64,000 nt of DNA, taken from Robertmurraya sp. FSL R5-0851 (GTDB lineage Bacteria; Bacillota; Bacilli; Bacillales; Cytobacillaceae). The position numbers and the translations under genes are program-made. Under the pieces are notes generated by a model. It was not told the origin of the DNA. It searched no databases and was given only the letters and a program-made list of their open reading frames with translations. Below are positions 17,479 to 25,817 of this stretch, piece by piece. Within the stretch, counting starts at the first letter, position 1; the number at the start of each line of letters is the position of its first letter. The DNA lies in contig NZ_JBBOOE010000001.1 of assembly GCF_038002965.1 (NCBI RefSeq), positions 2,275,001 to 2,339,000 of the forward strand, written 5' to 3'.

Positions 17479-17517
17479 TGTTCAATAAATGAGCAAAGGG
17501 TGTCCTATTTTAAGACA
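17479..17517. promoter_or_regulatory. Two tandem 17-bp palindromes, probable upstream activator sites
   Basis: TGTTCAATAAATGAGCA (17479-17495) and TGTCCTATTTTAAGACA (17501-17517) are palindromes of the form TG-N13-CA with centres 22 bp apart, two helical turns. They sit about 85-110 bp upstream of the predicted sigma-54 start, where enhancer-binding proteins bind. The probable binder is the product of the divergent gene at 17613. Confidence 0.65.
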
Positions 17518-17612
17518 AATGACTTTTAATCATTTCCTGAATATTGAAATAATAGTATAATATGGACAAAGACTGAATGGCCTTAATGTGAAAAGGAGGT
17601 AATATTTGTCAT

Positions 17613-19379
17613 ATGGTTACAGAAGTTCTTTTCGATAAGTATAATCTCATTAGTCAATCGTGGAAGCGTTGTCATGATTTTGGCCTCTCACCAACCGATC
17701 CTTTTGAGGACTCTATTTTGACTGGTAAGGCTTTGAGTGATCTGATTAAAGAAAATGAACAGTTAATCAACCATGCCTCTTCTGCTATTAACACACTCTT
17801 TCCCAACTACTATTCGGGTCTAGTGATCATCATTGTTGATCGAAATGGAACCATCATACATAGAGTGGGGCAATTGGATGGAACCAGCTCTGTTGATGTG
17901 CTATCCATAGGCTCTAATTGGTCAGAAGAAAACAAAGGAACCAATGCCATGGGGCTTGCCATCTACACGAAAGAACCCATTATCACTCATGCGGATCACC
18001 ACTTCTATGTGAAAAATCATTTTCTAACATGTGCGGCAAGCCCTATATATTCACCAACGGGTGAGCTGATTGGTGCCGTTAATATCAGTGCAAGAAAGGA
18101 AATGTATCATCCATTTATTTTCTCCTTAACCAACATCATGGCGACTTTTATTCAAAATGGCTTGCTTTTAGACATAGCAAAAAATGAAAAGGTTTTGACC
18201 ATGAAAGAACTAGAAGCGACTGCGAACTTGGCAAATGTCCCCCTTCTTTCACTCGATGATGACAATAGAATCATCCGTGCCAATCAGTCAGCACGTAAAT
18301 TACTAGGTGATGACTGTTATGGAAAAGAATTTCACAATACAAAGGGATATCCGACAAAAGTGGTGTCTGATCCAACACGTAAACAATATCGATCCATATT
18401 AGCTTTAAATCAAACAACAAATAAGAAATTGACTCCACAATCTCTATATACCATTAAGGATATTGTCGGGTCATGCCCAAAGATGAATGAAATCAGAAGG
18501 ATCGTTAAAAAAGCGGCACTAACCGATTTCCCAATCATTGTATATGGAGAAAGTGGGACAGGAAAAGAGTTAGTTGCACAGTCTTTACATACATCTGGAC
18601 CAAGAGGAGATCAGCCTTTTATTGCGGTTAATTGTAGCGCCATACCGGAAAACCTCATTGAAAGCGAATTGTTTGGTTACGAAAAGGGAGCCTTTACCGG
18701 TGCCAATCGTGATGGAGGGATTGGGAAATTTGAGGCAGCGAATGGTGGGACCCTCTTTCTTGATGAAATTGGTGACATGTCCCTAAAGGCACAAGCGGTT
18801 TTATTAAGAGTTTTACAGGAAAAATCAGTGACCCGTGTAGGTGGAACGAAACCCATCCCAATAAACACAAGAGTGATTGCAGCGACACATAAAAACCTTA
18901 GAAGAGAAATAGAAGCTGGACGTTTTCGAGAAGACTTGTATTATCGACTGAAAGGTGTGGTTCTGACACTACCTCCTCTCCGCGAGCGTTCAGACCTGAT
19001 TGAATTGTCCAATCACTTAATGAAACATTTAGAATACCCATCTTTGCCTCTTTCAAAAGAGGCAAAAAAGAAGCTACTTTCGTATCAATGGCCAGGAAAT
19101 GTGAGAGAGCTGAAAAGTGTTCTCATGCAGGCCTCGTTTCTCGCTGATGGAAATGAGATTCAAGCGGAGGACTTGGATTTTGAAATCGAATACGAGCAGG
19201 ATAAACCATTTCTACAGGAAGAAAAGGATCCCCTTACCTCTCTGGTTCATTCAGAGAAAGAGGTGATTCGAAGAACGTTGGAATATGTAAGTTGGAATAT
19301 TAGTAAGGCAGCTACGATCCTAAAAATTAGTCGAAATACACTTTATCTTAAAATTAAAAAATATCATCTTCAACAATAG
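17613..19379 (+). CDS. Sigma-54-dependent transcriptional activator (AcoR-like, GAF-PAS-AAA-Fis)
   Basis: This is an enhancer-binding protein that opens sigma-54 promoters by ATP hydrolysis. Residues 1-170 form a GAF-like sensing region, 205-250 a short PAS-like region, and about 285-510 the AAA+ domain with GESGTGKELVAQ (Walker A), the sigma-54 contact loop GAFTGA and LFLDEIGDM (Walker B). The C-terminus is a Fis-type helix-turn-helix (NISKAATILKISRNTLYLKIKKY). No receiver domain is present, so a small molecule rather than a kinase is sensed. AAAGGAGG lies 13 nt upstream of the ATG, rather far. Divergence from fdhA-aquaporin, with its sigma-54 promoter and palindromes, makes that operon the likely target. 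Confidence 0.92.
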   Translation: MVTEVLFDKYNLISQSWKRCHDFGLSPTDPFEDSILTGKALSDLIKENEQLINHASSAINTLFPNYYSGLVIIIVDRNGTIIHRVGQLDGTSSVDVLSIGSNWSEENKGTNAMGLAIYTKEPIITHADHHFYVKNHFLTCAASPIYSPTGELIGAVNISARKEMYHPFIFSLTNIMATFIQNGLLLDIAKNEKVLTMKELEATANLANVPLLSLDDDNRIIRANQSARKLLGDDCYGKEFHNTKGYPTKVVSDPTRKQYRSILALNQTTNKKLTPQSLYTIKDIVGSCPKMNEIRRIVKKAALTDFPIIVYGESGTGKELVAQSLHTSGPRGDQPFIAVNCSAIPENLIESELFGYEKGAFTGANRDGGIGKFEAANGGTLFLDEIGDMSLKAQAVLLRVLQEKSVTRVGGTKPIPINTRVIAATHKNLRREIEAGRFREDLYYRLKGVVLTLPPLRERSDLIELSNHLMKHLEYPSLPLSKEAKKKLLSYQWPGNVRELKSVLMQASFLADGNEIQAEDLDFEIEYEQDKPFLQEEKDPLTSLVHSEKEVIRRTLEYVSWNISKAATILKISRNTLYLKIKKYHLQQ

Positions 19380-19383
19380 AGAT

Positions 19384-19422
19384 AAAAGACCATCAAACAT
19401 TTTAAACGTTTGATGGTCTTTT
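19384..19422 (+). terminator. Terminator after the sigma-54 activator gene
   Basis: AAAAGACCATCAAAC (19384-19398) pairs perfectly with GTTTGATGGTCTTTT (19408-19422), ending in T-rich sequence 4 bp after the stop codon. Confidence 0.9.
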
Positions 19423-19666
19423 GTATGCCGTAAATGTTGCGACTTTTTCTCCAAAATAAATATATCCCAGCCAATCTAGATCTTGCCTGCCGATTTATGA
19501 AACCACTTTTACATACTAATAGTTCTATATAAAATAATTATTTTTAGAAAATCAACCTATTTTATAAAATCTTGTGATGGTTGGATTTTCTAACTTGTTA
19601 CATACTTTTTATACTCTAAGAAAACAATAAAAATACTAAATAATTTCGTGAATCGGAGGATGAACC

Positions 19667-20686
19667 TTGGAGACAAATAGCCCAATTCGATTAAGTGCTC
19701 CGGAAATTGCAAGCCTTTGGACACAATACATTTTTGATACAATGTCCATTTGTTTCTTTCGTTATGCACTCGAACATATCGAAGATTACGAAGTCAAATC
19801 GATCTACCAAACTTCTCTTGAAATATCAAAAAAGCATGTCGAAGAAATTACAGTATTTTTGTTAAAAGAAAATCACCCTATTCCACGTGGGTTTACAGAA
19901 AAAGAGGACGTAAACATTCACGCACCACGTCTTTTTCAAGACCCTTTCTACCTAAATTATATTTATATCATGACTTTGCAAGGAATGACTGGGTATGCTT
20001 TATCTGTTAGTAATTCTATTCGTTCTGATTTACGGAAGTATTTCAAAACCTGTATGTCCGAAACGATGGAGCTTTTTGATCAATCCATTGATTTAATGCT
20101 TTCAAAAGGACTTTTTACTCGACCTCCTATTATTACACCACCCGAATCGATCGATTTTGTAAAGCACCAAAGTTTTTTAACTGGATGGTTAGGAGATCGT
20201 CGTCCACTGAATGCTATCGAAATTGGAGATATTTCTTTCAATTTGTTGAAAATGCATTTACATGCTGCTTTAAAAGTCGGATTCATCCAAGTAGCTCAAT
20301 CAAAAGAGGTTCGTCAACATTTCACGAGGGGACTTGACATTGCCAATAAACATATAAATATATTTGAATCGGTATTTAAGGAAGATAATTTAAATTCACC
20401 TATTTCCTGGCAATCAATGATCACGAACTCTACCTCTGTGACCTTCTCAGATAAATATATGATGTATCAAATTCAATTGTCTGCACAATTAAGCCTTTCA
20501 TATTATGGTTCTGCTTTGAGTGTCAATGCAAGAAGAGATCTAGGTGCTAAATACTTACGACTCATTTTAGAACTTTTACACTTTGCTGATGACGGAGCGA
20601 ACATAATGATAAAAAATGGATGGTTAGAGCAGCCTCCATTAGCAAGTGACCGAGAATCGCTTGCAAAGGAAAGGAATAATAAATAA
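19667..20686 (+). CDS. DUF3231 family protein
   Basis: This Bacillales protein of unknown function consists of two related helical halves of about 165 residues, each ending in a conserved pattern such as GLFTRPP and GWLEQPP. The fold may be ferritin-like four-helix bundles, but no metal-ligand set is obvious. Length (339 aa) is typical. The start is TTG 19667, supported by CGGAGG 7 nt upstream and by the absence of a nearer ATG. It is monocistronic with its own terminator. A remnant of a second family member lies at 33129-33270, so the family has been duplicated in this genome. The role is unknown; expression in sporulation is often assumed but nothing here shows it. Confidence 0.88.
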   Translation: METNSPIRLSAPEIASLWTQYIFDTMSICFFRYALEHIEDYEVKSIYQTSLEISKKHVEEITVFLLKENHPIPRGFTEKEDVNIHAPRLFQDPFYLNYIYIMTLQGMTGYALSVSNSIRSDLRKYFKTCMSETMELFDQSIDLMLSKGLFTRPPIITPPESIDFVKHQSFLTGWLGDRRPLNAIEIGDISFNLLKMHLHAALKVGFIQVAQSKEVRQHFTRGLDIANKHINIFESVFKEDNLNSPISWQSMITNSTSVTFSDKYMMYQIQLSAQLSLSYYGSALSVNARRDLGAKYLRLILELLHFADDGANIMIKNGWLEQPPLASDRESLAKERNNK

Positions 20687-20710
20687 TATGGGTCACTCCT
20701 CTTGGTTGAA

Positions 20711-20757
20711 TAAAGGCGAATCTAAATTTCAGATAATGAAGTTTAGATCCGCCTTTT
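20711..20757 (+). terminator. Terminator after the DUF3231 gene
   Basis: AAAGGCGAATCTAAATTTC pairs with GAAGTTTAGATCCGCCTTT with two mismatches and ends in T-rich sequence. Between here and 20948 I see only an AT-rich palindrome (20761-20785) and a doubtful 50-codon frame. Confidence 0.8.
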
Positions 20758-20948
20758 ATTGAATATTTCTTTCTTGAAAATATTCATAGCATAGGGAGAG
20801 AAAACCTTGTATGCGTCATTCATTTTTCAAAGAAAATGGAAATGATCTTAGTACGATTGGTAAGGAATTTGATACAATTCCTCTTCTATATCCATCCCTT
20901 CTGAACATTCCCTATTTCCCGCAAAGAGAATTTTCGCTAAAAATAGAA

Positions 20949-20974
20949 AAAACCAGGGCATAATCCCTAGTTTT
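20949..20974 (-). terminator. Terminator after the YkvA-like gene
   Basis: AAAACCAGGG pairs with CCCTAGTTTT (20965-20974) with one G-T pair and is followed on the minus strand by TTTTTTC. It is nearly the same hairpin as at 15334-15360. Confidence 0.8.
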
Positions 20975-20982
20975 CATGTTTA

Positions 20983-21372
20983 TTAACCAATCTTTCCATC
21001 GATGTCAGATGTATCAACGTTATCTCCGAACCATTCTTGTAATTTCTCTTTTGCTTTACTCTTAATATCTTCATCAATATACATAGCCACTTGGAACAAG
21101 GCAACTCCTAGAGCGCCTAAATCATCTGTATACCCTACGCCTACCACTACATCTGGAATTAAATCAAGCGGAAGAATAAAGTATCCTAATGCTCCAATGA
21201 TGATGGTCTTTGCTTTTACTGGTACTTCTGGTTTTTGAAGAGTAAAGTATAATAGTAACACTGCATACACAACGGAAGAACCTGCTTTTTTAGCAAACTT
21301 CTTTAATTTCCCCCAAAACTTTTCATCCGAGAAGTGTTTTCCGGAATCTTTGAATTCTTCTGTATTAGTCAT
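20983..21372 (-). CDS. YkvA/DUF1232 family small membrane protein
   Basis: This 129-aa protein carries the DUF1232 signature PLDLIPDVVVGVGYTDDLGA, in which P-D-L-I-P-D and D-D are conserved, flanked by hydrophobic segments at about residues 34-45 and 60-72 that likely enter the membrane. Function in the family is unknown. I start at ATG 21372 with AAGGGGAAG upstream; a longer frame beginning TTG 21423 lacks a ribosome site. It is a single gene with its own terminator, unrelated in sense to its neighbours. Confidence 0.82.
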   Translation of the reverse strand: MTNTEEFKDSGKHFSDEKFWGKLKKFAKKAGSSVVYAVLLLYFTLQKPEVPVKAKTIIIGALGYFILPLDLIPDVVVGVGYTDDLGALGVALFQVAMYIDEDIKSKAKEKLQEWFGDNVDTSDIDGKIG

Positions 21373-21428
21373 CTCTCTTCCCCTTTGTACTTTATAATTT
21401 AGTATATTTTTTACTCGATCCAAAAGAT

Positions 21429-21578
21429 TTACTTACTGGGCACCACCTGTCTATTTTTACCATTTTTTTCGGTGGCCTGCTCTAAATTTATTTCTAGCTC
21501 ATTTGATAGAAGCAATGCGTAGATCACCACATCTGCTATTTCATCAGTAATAACGTACATTTTGTCGTCTCTGGCTTC
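21429..21578 (-). pseudogene. C-terminal remnant of a MazG-like nucleotide pyrophosphohydrolase
   Basis: The minus strand encodes DEIADVVIYALLLSNELEI followed by NLEQATEKNGKN and a stop. This matches the C-terminal helices of small MazG/dCTP-pyrophosphatase-like enzymes, where the E-x-x-D metal ligands lie. An in-frame stop (TAA) lies six codons upstream of the first ATG (21560), and the N-terminal half is missing, so it is a relic. The flanking DNA up to 21726 shows only the promoter region of the ABC-F gene. Confidence 0.6.
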
Positions 21579-21726
21579 TTACATAACCCCATTTAATAAC
21601 GAAGGTCAGACTCCATTTAACCTAATAATTATAGTACATTTTGCAAATAAAATAAATTCAAGATAGAAAATCTAGTCTAAATCTAGTAAGATATCTTCAT
21701 GTGACATTAGATAAGGGGTTAAAAAA

Positions 21727-23280
21727 ATGAGCGTATTAAACGTACAAAATTTAAGTCATGGTTTCGGTGATCGTGCCATTTTTAATGATGTGTCTTTTCG
21801 ACTATTAAAAGGCGAACATGTTGGATTAGTTGGGGCAAATGGTGAGGGTAAGTCTACTTTCATGAATATTGTTACTGGGAAGTTACAACCTGACGAAGGA
21901 AAAGTGGAGTGGTCACGAAAAGTTCGTGTTGGTTATCTAGATCAGCATGCTGTACTTCAAAAAGGTACTACGATGCGTGACGCTTTGAGTACTGCTTTTC
22001 AATATCTATTTGATGCTGAAGCAGAGATCAATGAACTTTATGCAAAAATGGGTGATGAAGGTGCCGATATCGATGCATTACTCGCAGAAGTTGGAGAGCT
22101 ACAAGAAACGTTAGATAGTAATGATTTCTATCAAATTAATTCAAAAGTTGAGGAAGTGGCTCGTGGTCTAGGATTAGACGCTGTTGGACTCGATCGAGAT
22201 GTAGATGATCTTAGCGGTGGGCAACGTACGAAAGTTTTGCTAGCTAAGCTTTTGCTAGAAAAACCTGAAATCCTATTACTAGACGAGCCTACCAACTATT
22301 TGGATGAACAGCATATTGAATGGTTGAAGCGCTATTTACAGGAATATGAGAATGCATTTATCTTGATTTCACATGATATTCCATTCTTGAACAATGTGGT
22401 GAACTTGATCTATCACATGGAAAACCAAGAGTTGAACCGCTATGTTGGTGACTATGATAACTTCTTAAAAATATATGAAATGAAGAAGCAACAGCTAGAA
22501 TCTGCTTACAAGCGTCAACAACAAGAAATTGCTGATTTGAAAGATTTCGTTGCTCGTAACAAGGCAAGTGTTGCGACCCGTAATATGGCGATGTCTCGTC
22601 AAAAGAAGCTCGACAAAATGGAAGTTATTGAATTGGGGAAAGAGAAGCCGAAACCAGAGTTTATTTTCAAAGAAGCTCGTGCTTCTAGTCGTTGGATTTT
22701 CGAGGCTGAAGATCTGGTTATTGGTTACAATGAACCCCTTTCTCGCCCTCTGAATTTAAAAATGGAACGCGGACAAAAAATTGCATTCGTGGGTGCAAAC
22801 GGTATTGGGAAGTCTACTCTTTTAAAAAGTATTCTTGGGTTGATTGATCCGCTGGAGGGTAAAGTGGAACGTGGTGAGTATCAATACATCGGGTACTTCG
22901 AGCAGGAAGTGAAACAGTCCAACTACAACACTTGTATTGAAGAGATTTGGAGCGAGTTCCCAAGTATGAATCAGGCTGAAGTCCGTGCTGCTCTTGCAAA
23001 ATGTGGATTAACGACGAAACATATTGAAAGTAAAATCGAAGTCCTTTCTGGTGGAGAAAAAGCCAAGGTTCGATTGTGTAAAATTCTAAACACAGAAACG
23101 AATTTATTAATTCTAGACGAACCTACCAATCACTTGGATGTGGATGCAAAAGAAGAATTGAAGCGTGCTTTAAAGGCCTATCGCGGAAGTATCTTGATGG
23201 TATCCCACGAACCTGATTTCTATCGTGAAATTGCGACTGATATTTGGAATTGTGAGGATTGGACTACGAAAGTATTTTAA
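21727..23280 (+). CDS. yfmM: ABC-F family ATPase, YfmM-like
   Basis: ABC-F proteins are soluble twin ATPases that act on the ribosome, relieving stalled translation or protecting from antibiotics. Two cassettes are visible: Walker A GANGEGKST and GANGIGKST, signatures LSGGQRTKV and LSGGEKAKV, Walker B ILLLDEPT and LLILDEPT. Between them (about residues 245-300) is the charged interdomain linker that reaches the peptidyl site. There are no membrane segments. Length (517 aa) and the N-terminus MSVLNVQNLSHGFGDRA fit B. subtilis YfmM. AAGGGG precedes the ATG. No leader peptide or attenuator of the antibiotic-inducible type is seen, so a housekeeping role is more likely. Confidence 0.88.
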   Translation: MSVLNVQNLSHGFGDRAIFNDVSFRLLKGEHVGLVGANGEGKSTFMNIVTGKLQPDEGKVEWSRKVRVGYLDQHAVLQKGTTMRDALSTAFQYLFDAEAEINELYAKMGDEGADIDALLAEVGELQETLDSNDFYQINSKVEEVARGLGLDAVGLDRDVDDLSGGQRTKVLLAKLLLEKPEILLLDEPTNYLDEQHIEWLKRYLQEYENAFILISHDIPFLNNVVNLIYHMENQELNRYVGDYDNFLKIYEMKKQQLESAYKRQQQEIADLKDFVARNKASVATRNMAMSRQKKLDKMEVIELGKEKPKPEFIFKEARASSRWIFEAEDLVIGYNEPLSRPLNLKMERGQKIAFVGANGIGKSTLLKSILGLIDPLEGKVERGEYQYIGYFEQEVKQSNYNTCIEEIWSEFPSMNQAEVRAALAKCGLTTKHIESKIEVLSGGEKAKVRLCKILNTETNLLILDEPTNHLDVDAKEELKRALKAYRGSILMVSHEPDFYREIATDIWNCEDWTTKVF

Positions 23281-23289
23281 ATAAAGATG

Positions 23290-23326
23290 AAGGGGTACCT
23301 CAGTAAAATTTTACTGGGTACCCCTT
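23290..23326. terminator. Bidirectional terminator between ABC-F gene and GH32 gene
   Basis: AAGGGGTACC and AGTAAAATTTTACT form one long stem with the complementary GGTACCCCTT. It ends in T on the plus strand and lies 10 bp after the ABC-F stop and 20 bp after the GH32 stop in the other orientation. Confidence 0.85.
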
Positions 23327-23345
23327 TTCTATTTATTTCAATATA

Positions 23346-24779
23346 TTAAGATCTAAACGCCTCATAACGAACTTCTTTTAATTGGGCTCCTTTGCCTGAA
23401 AGGACAATGCTTGTTCCTTTATCTTTTTCATATGCCGTAAAAGTTACCACTTTTTCGCCCTTATTCACAAAGAGTTCAATTGAATGAAGATCCACGTAAA
23501 ATTCTAGTGTGTTTTCATCATTGTTAAAGCAGTCATGTACGGTAATTGGTTCACTATCTCCATAATCAGAAGTAATCACAACAGAATTGGATGATGGATT
23601 CACACTCACACGTGTTGCTTTTTGATCTTCCTTGTTTAATTCAACAACAAACGATTCACTCTTAGATAACAGTGATAGGGATAAATATCCTGCTCTTCCG
23701 CTTTCAATGGTCAAGTCCTCATTTAATGTAACATGTTCATGAACAGCAACCGTTGTGAAATAATCGTCATGGCTAATATAAGCTTGTTGAATGAGTGTGT
23801 TGTTTTTGATGTGTAACTTTCTTGGTAAACTCATCATGCCGTTATAACCGTACTCTTTTGGTGGCGTTGCTTTTGACCAACGGTGCATCCATCCAATTAA
23901 TAGTCTTTCTCCGTTTTGACCGTCCGTTGTTTGAGGTGCATAAAACGTTGAATAATCTAGCAAGCCCTTTGCCTCAGGTATGAATGCTCCGTTTTCAAAA
24001 TCCATGTGTCCAATCACATATGATGTCTTTTTCTCTACTTCTCCGTCAAATTCAGGGTCGCATGGCATTTCAGAGAAAATTAGCACATCTTTTCCGTCTA
24101 AATGGAAGAGATCCGGACATTCTAGTAACGTATTTTCTTCAAATGACATTTGAAATATGGAAGAATGAAAGCTCCACTGAAGTAAATCGTTTGATTGGAA
24201 CATGATGATTTCACCACGACGTTTCGCGTTTCTTACCGCTAAAACACAGTAGTATACCCCTTTATGCTCTAACACTTTAGGGTCTCTGAAATCACAAATG
24301 AGATACCCTTCTGGCAACTCTTTTTCACCAATCACGGGATTCAATGAAGACTTCTCGAAATGGATACCATCCTCTGACACTGCCACACACTGACGTTCAG
24401 CAATTTGTGATTCATCTTTATCAAACCCTAAGTTAGGATCAATATGACCTGTATAAATGAGATAGAGTTTCCCATCCTTTTCAATCGCACTTCCGGAAAA
24501 ACACCCGTTTGCATCATACGCTTTGTCATTGGCCATCGCTACAGGGAGGTACTCCCAATTGACAAAATCATTGGTTGTTGCATGACCCCAATGCATGTCA
24601 TTCCATACAATGTCGTACGGGTAATACTGATAAAAAAGCTGGTATTTCCCTTTGTAAAAGGAAAAGCCATTCGGGTCATTGAGCCATCCGATTTCCGGTG
24701 AAAAATGATAAAGGGGGCGATTATTTGTTTTATGTTTGTTTTCTTTAATAAAGTCGTTTGCTTTTTGTAGTCGATTCAT
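23346..24779 (-). CDS. Glycoside hydrolase family 32: sucrose(-6-phosphate) hydrolase / fructanase
   Basis: This is a beta-fructosidase releasing fructose from sucrose, sucrose phosphate or fructo-oligosaccharides. The catalytic nucleophile lies in WLNDPNG (about residue 33), the transition-state aspartate in FRDPKV and the acid/base glutamate in LLECPDLF. A C-terminal beta-sandwich follows from about residue 340. No signal peptide is present, so it acts in the cytoplasm on imported sugar. Length (477 aa) is standard. It is the last gene of a run with CUT1 permeases and a binding protein, which implies uptake of unphosphorylated fructo-oligosaccharide or sucrose by ABC transport rather than a PTS. 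Confidence 0.9.
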   Translation of the reverse strand: MNRLQKANDFIKENKHKTNNRPLYHFSPEIGWLNDPNGFSFYKGKYQLFYQYYPYDIVWNDMHWGHATTNDFVNWEYLPVAMANDKAYDANGCFSGSAIEKDGKLYLIYTGHIDPNLGFDKDESQIAERQCVAVSEDGIHFEKSSLNPVIGEKELPEGYLICDFRDPKVLEHKGVYYCVLAVRNAKRRGEIIMFQSNDLLQWSFHSSIFQMSFEENTLLECPDLFHLDGKDVLIFSEMPCDPEFDGEVEKKTSYVIGHMDFENGAFIPEAKGLLDYSTFYAPQTTDGQNGERLLIGWMHRWSKATPPKEYGYNGMMSLPRKLHIKNNTLIQQAYISHDDYFTTVAVHEHVTLNEDLTIESGRAGYLSLSLLSKSESFVVELNKEDQKATRVSVNPSSNSVVITSDYGDSEPITVHDCFNNDENTLEFYVDLHSIELFVNKGEKVVTFTAYEKDKGTSIVLSGKGAQLKEVRYEAFRS

Positions 24780-24797
24780 AGGGCACCTCTTCTATTT

Positions 24798-24983
24798 AGG
24801 CTGTTTTCGCAAAGCTTGTTGTTAAAATCTAAAAGCCGATTTTAACGTGGAAATAGCTATTTTGCGCTTAAGAATGTAGTTTGCAGGCTCTTTTCTTATT
24901 AAATTCATGCTATTTTCTGCTGATATTTAGCACAATTATTAAAATTAGGTTCCAAAAAGCAACAAAGTTTAAGAAAATAGCCT
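24798..24983. repeat. MITE-like element with terminal inverted repeats
   Basis: The left end AGGCTGTTTTCGCAAAGC and the right end, read on the minus strand as AGGCTATTTTCTTAAAC then TTTGTTGCT, are imperfect inverted repeats about 28 bp long. The 186-bp element has no coding capacity and fills the space between the GH32 and permease genes. Related ends occur at 55517-55550 and 61420-61564. Confidence 0.55.
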
Positions 24984-25817
24984 TTATTTAATTCCACTTT
25001 GCATGGAACCTTCCACAATGTATTTTTGGAAAATGATATAAAGAATAACAATAGGAATCGTTACGATGGTTAGTGCTGCCATCATATGACTTGTGAAAAT
25101 GTTATACGTGTCTGCAAAAACTGCATTAAGCGCAACTTGAATCGGCATCAAATCTGCGTTTGATAACGCCATTACCGGCCATAAAAAATCATTCCATGAT
25201 GCTAAGAACGTTAAAATTCCAACGGTAATATACATATTTAAGCTTGATGGCATGACGATTCGGAAGAAACATCCTACTTCACTTAGTCCATCGATTTTTC
25301 CTGATTCAATTAATTCACCAGGAAAGGATAAGAAATGTTGTCTGAATAAGAATATGTTCATCACATTGATGATAAATGGCAGCAAATAACCTGGAATTGT
25401 GTTGATTAATCCCATCTCATTTACCACTAAAAACAATGGAAGAATGGTCGCTTCAATTGGCACAATCATAAGTGCGATAATAAAAATTAAAATCCAATCC
25501 TTCAATGGAAATTTAAATCTTGCAAGAGCATACCCTGCCAATGAATTGATGGTTAATCCTACAACCACTGTAACGGATGCATAAATCAAACTATTTCCAA
25601 CGTTCTTAAAGATGTTATAAAAACCTAATAACTCCACATAAGAGTCAAACGAAAGATCAGAAAATCTTGGAACAAAGGCAAAGATTGTACCCATATCCTT
25701 GTAAATCACTTCATCGATTTTAAATGAAGAAAGAATCATCCAAATGAGAGGAAGTAAAAATTGTAAGGCCACAATAGAGGCGAAGAGATAAAATAAGGTT
25801 TTCTTTACAATTTTCAT
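24984..25817 (-). CDS. Carbohydrate ABC transporter permease, MalG type (CUT1)
   Basis: This is one of the two inner-membrane subunits of a CUT1 sugar importer. About six membrane segments are visible, and the cytoplasmic EAA-like loop reads ESGKIDGLSEVGCFFRIVMPS (near residues 185-205), where the ATPase docks. Length (277 aa) is normal. It overlaps the MalF-type gene by 4 bp (ATGA), so translation is coupled. The sugar is inferred to be a fructo-oligosaccharide or sucrose from the adjoining GH32 gene. No ATPase gene is present; a shared MsmX-type ATPase is expected elsewhere in the genome. Confidence 0.9.
   Translation of the reverse strand: MKIVKKTLFYLFASIVALQFLLPLIWMILSSFKIDEVIYKDMGTIFAFVPRFSDLSFDSYVELLGFYNIFKNVGNSLIYASVTVVVGLTINSLAGYALARFKFPLKDWILIFIIALMIVPIEATILPLFLVVNEMGLINTIPGYLLPFIINVMNIFLFRQHFLSFPGELIESGKIDGLSEVGCFFRIVMPSSLNMYITVGILTFLASWNDFLWPVMALSNADLMPIQVALNAVFADTYNIFTSHMMAALTIVTIPIVILYIIFQKYIVEGSMQSGIK

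Noticed and set aside
20811..20963. A 50-codon plus-strand frame between the DUF3231 and YkvA-like genes
   Set aside because: The ribosome site is weak, the frame runs through the YkvA terminator, and the protein has no recognisable family pattern.
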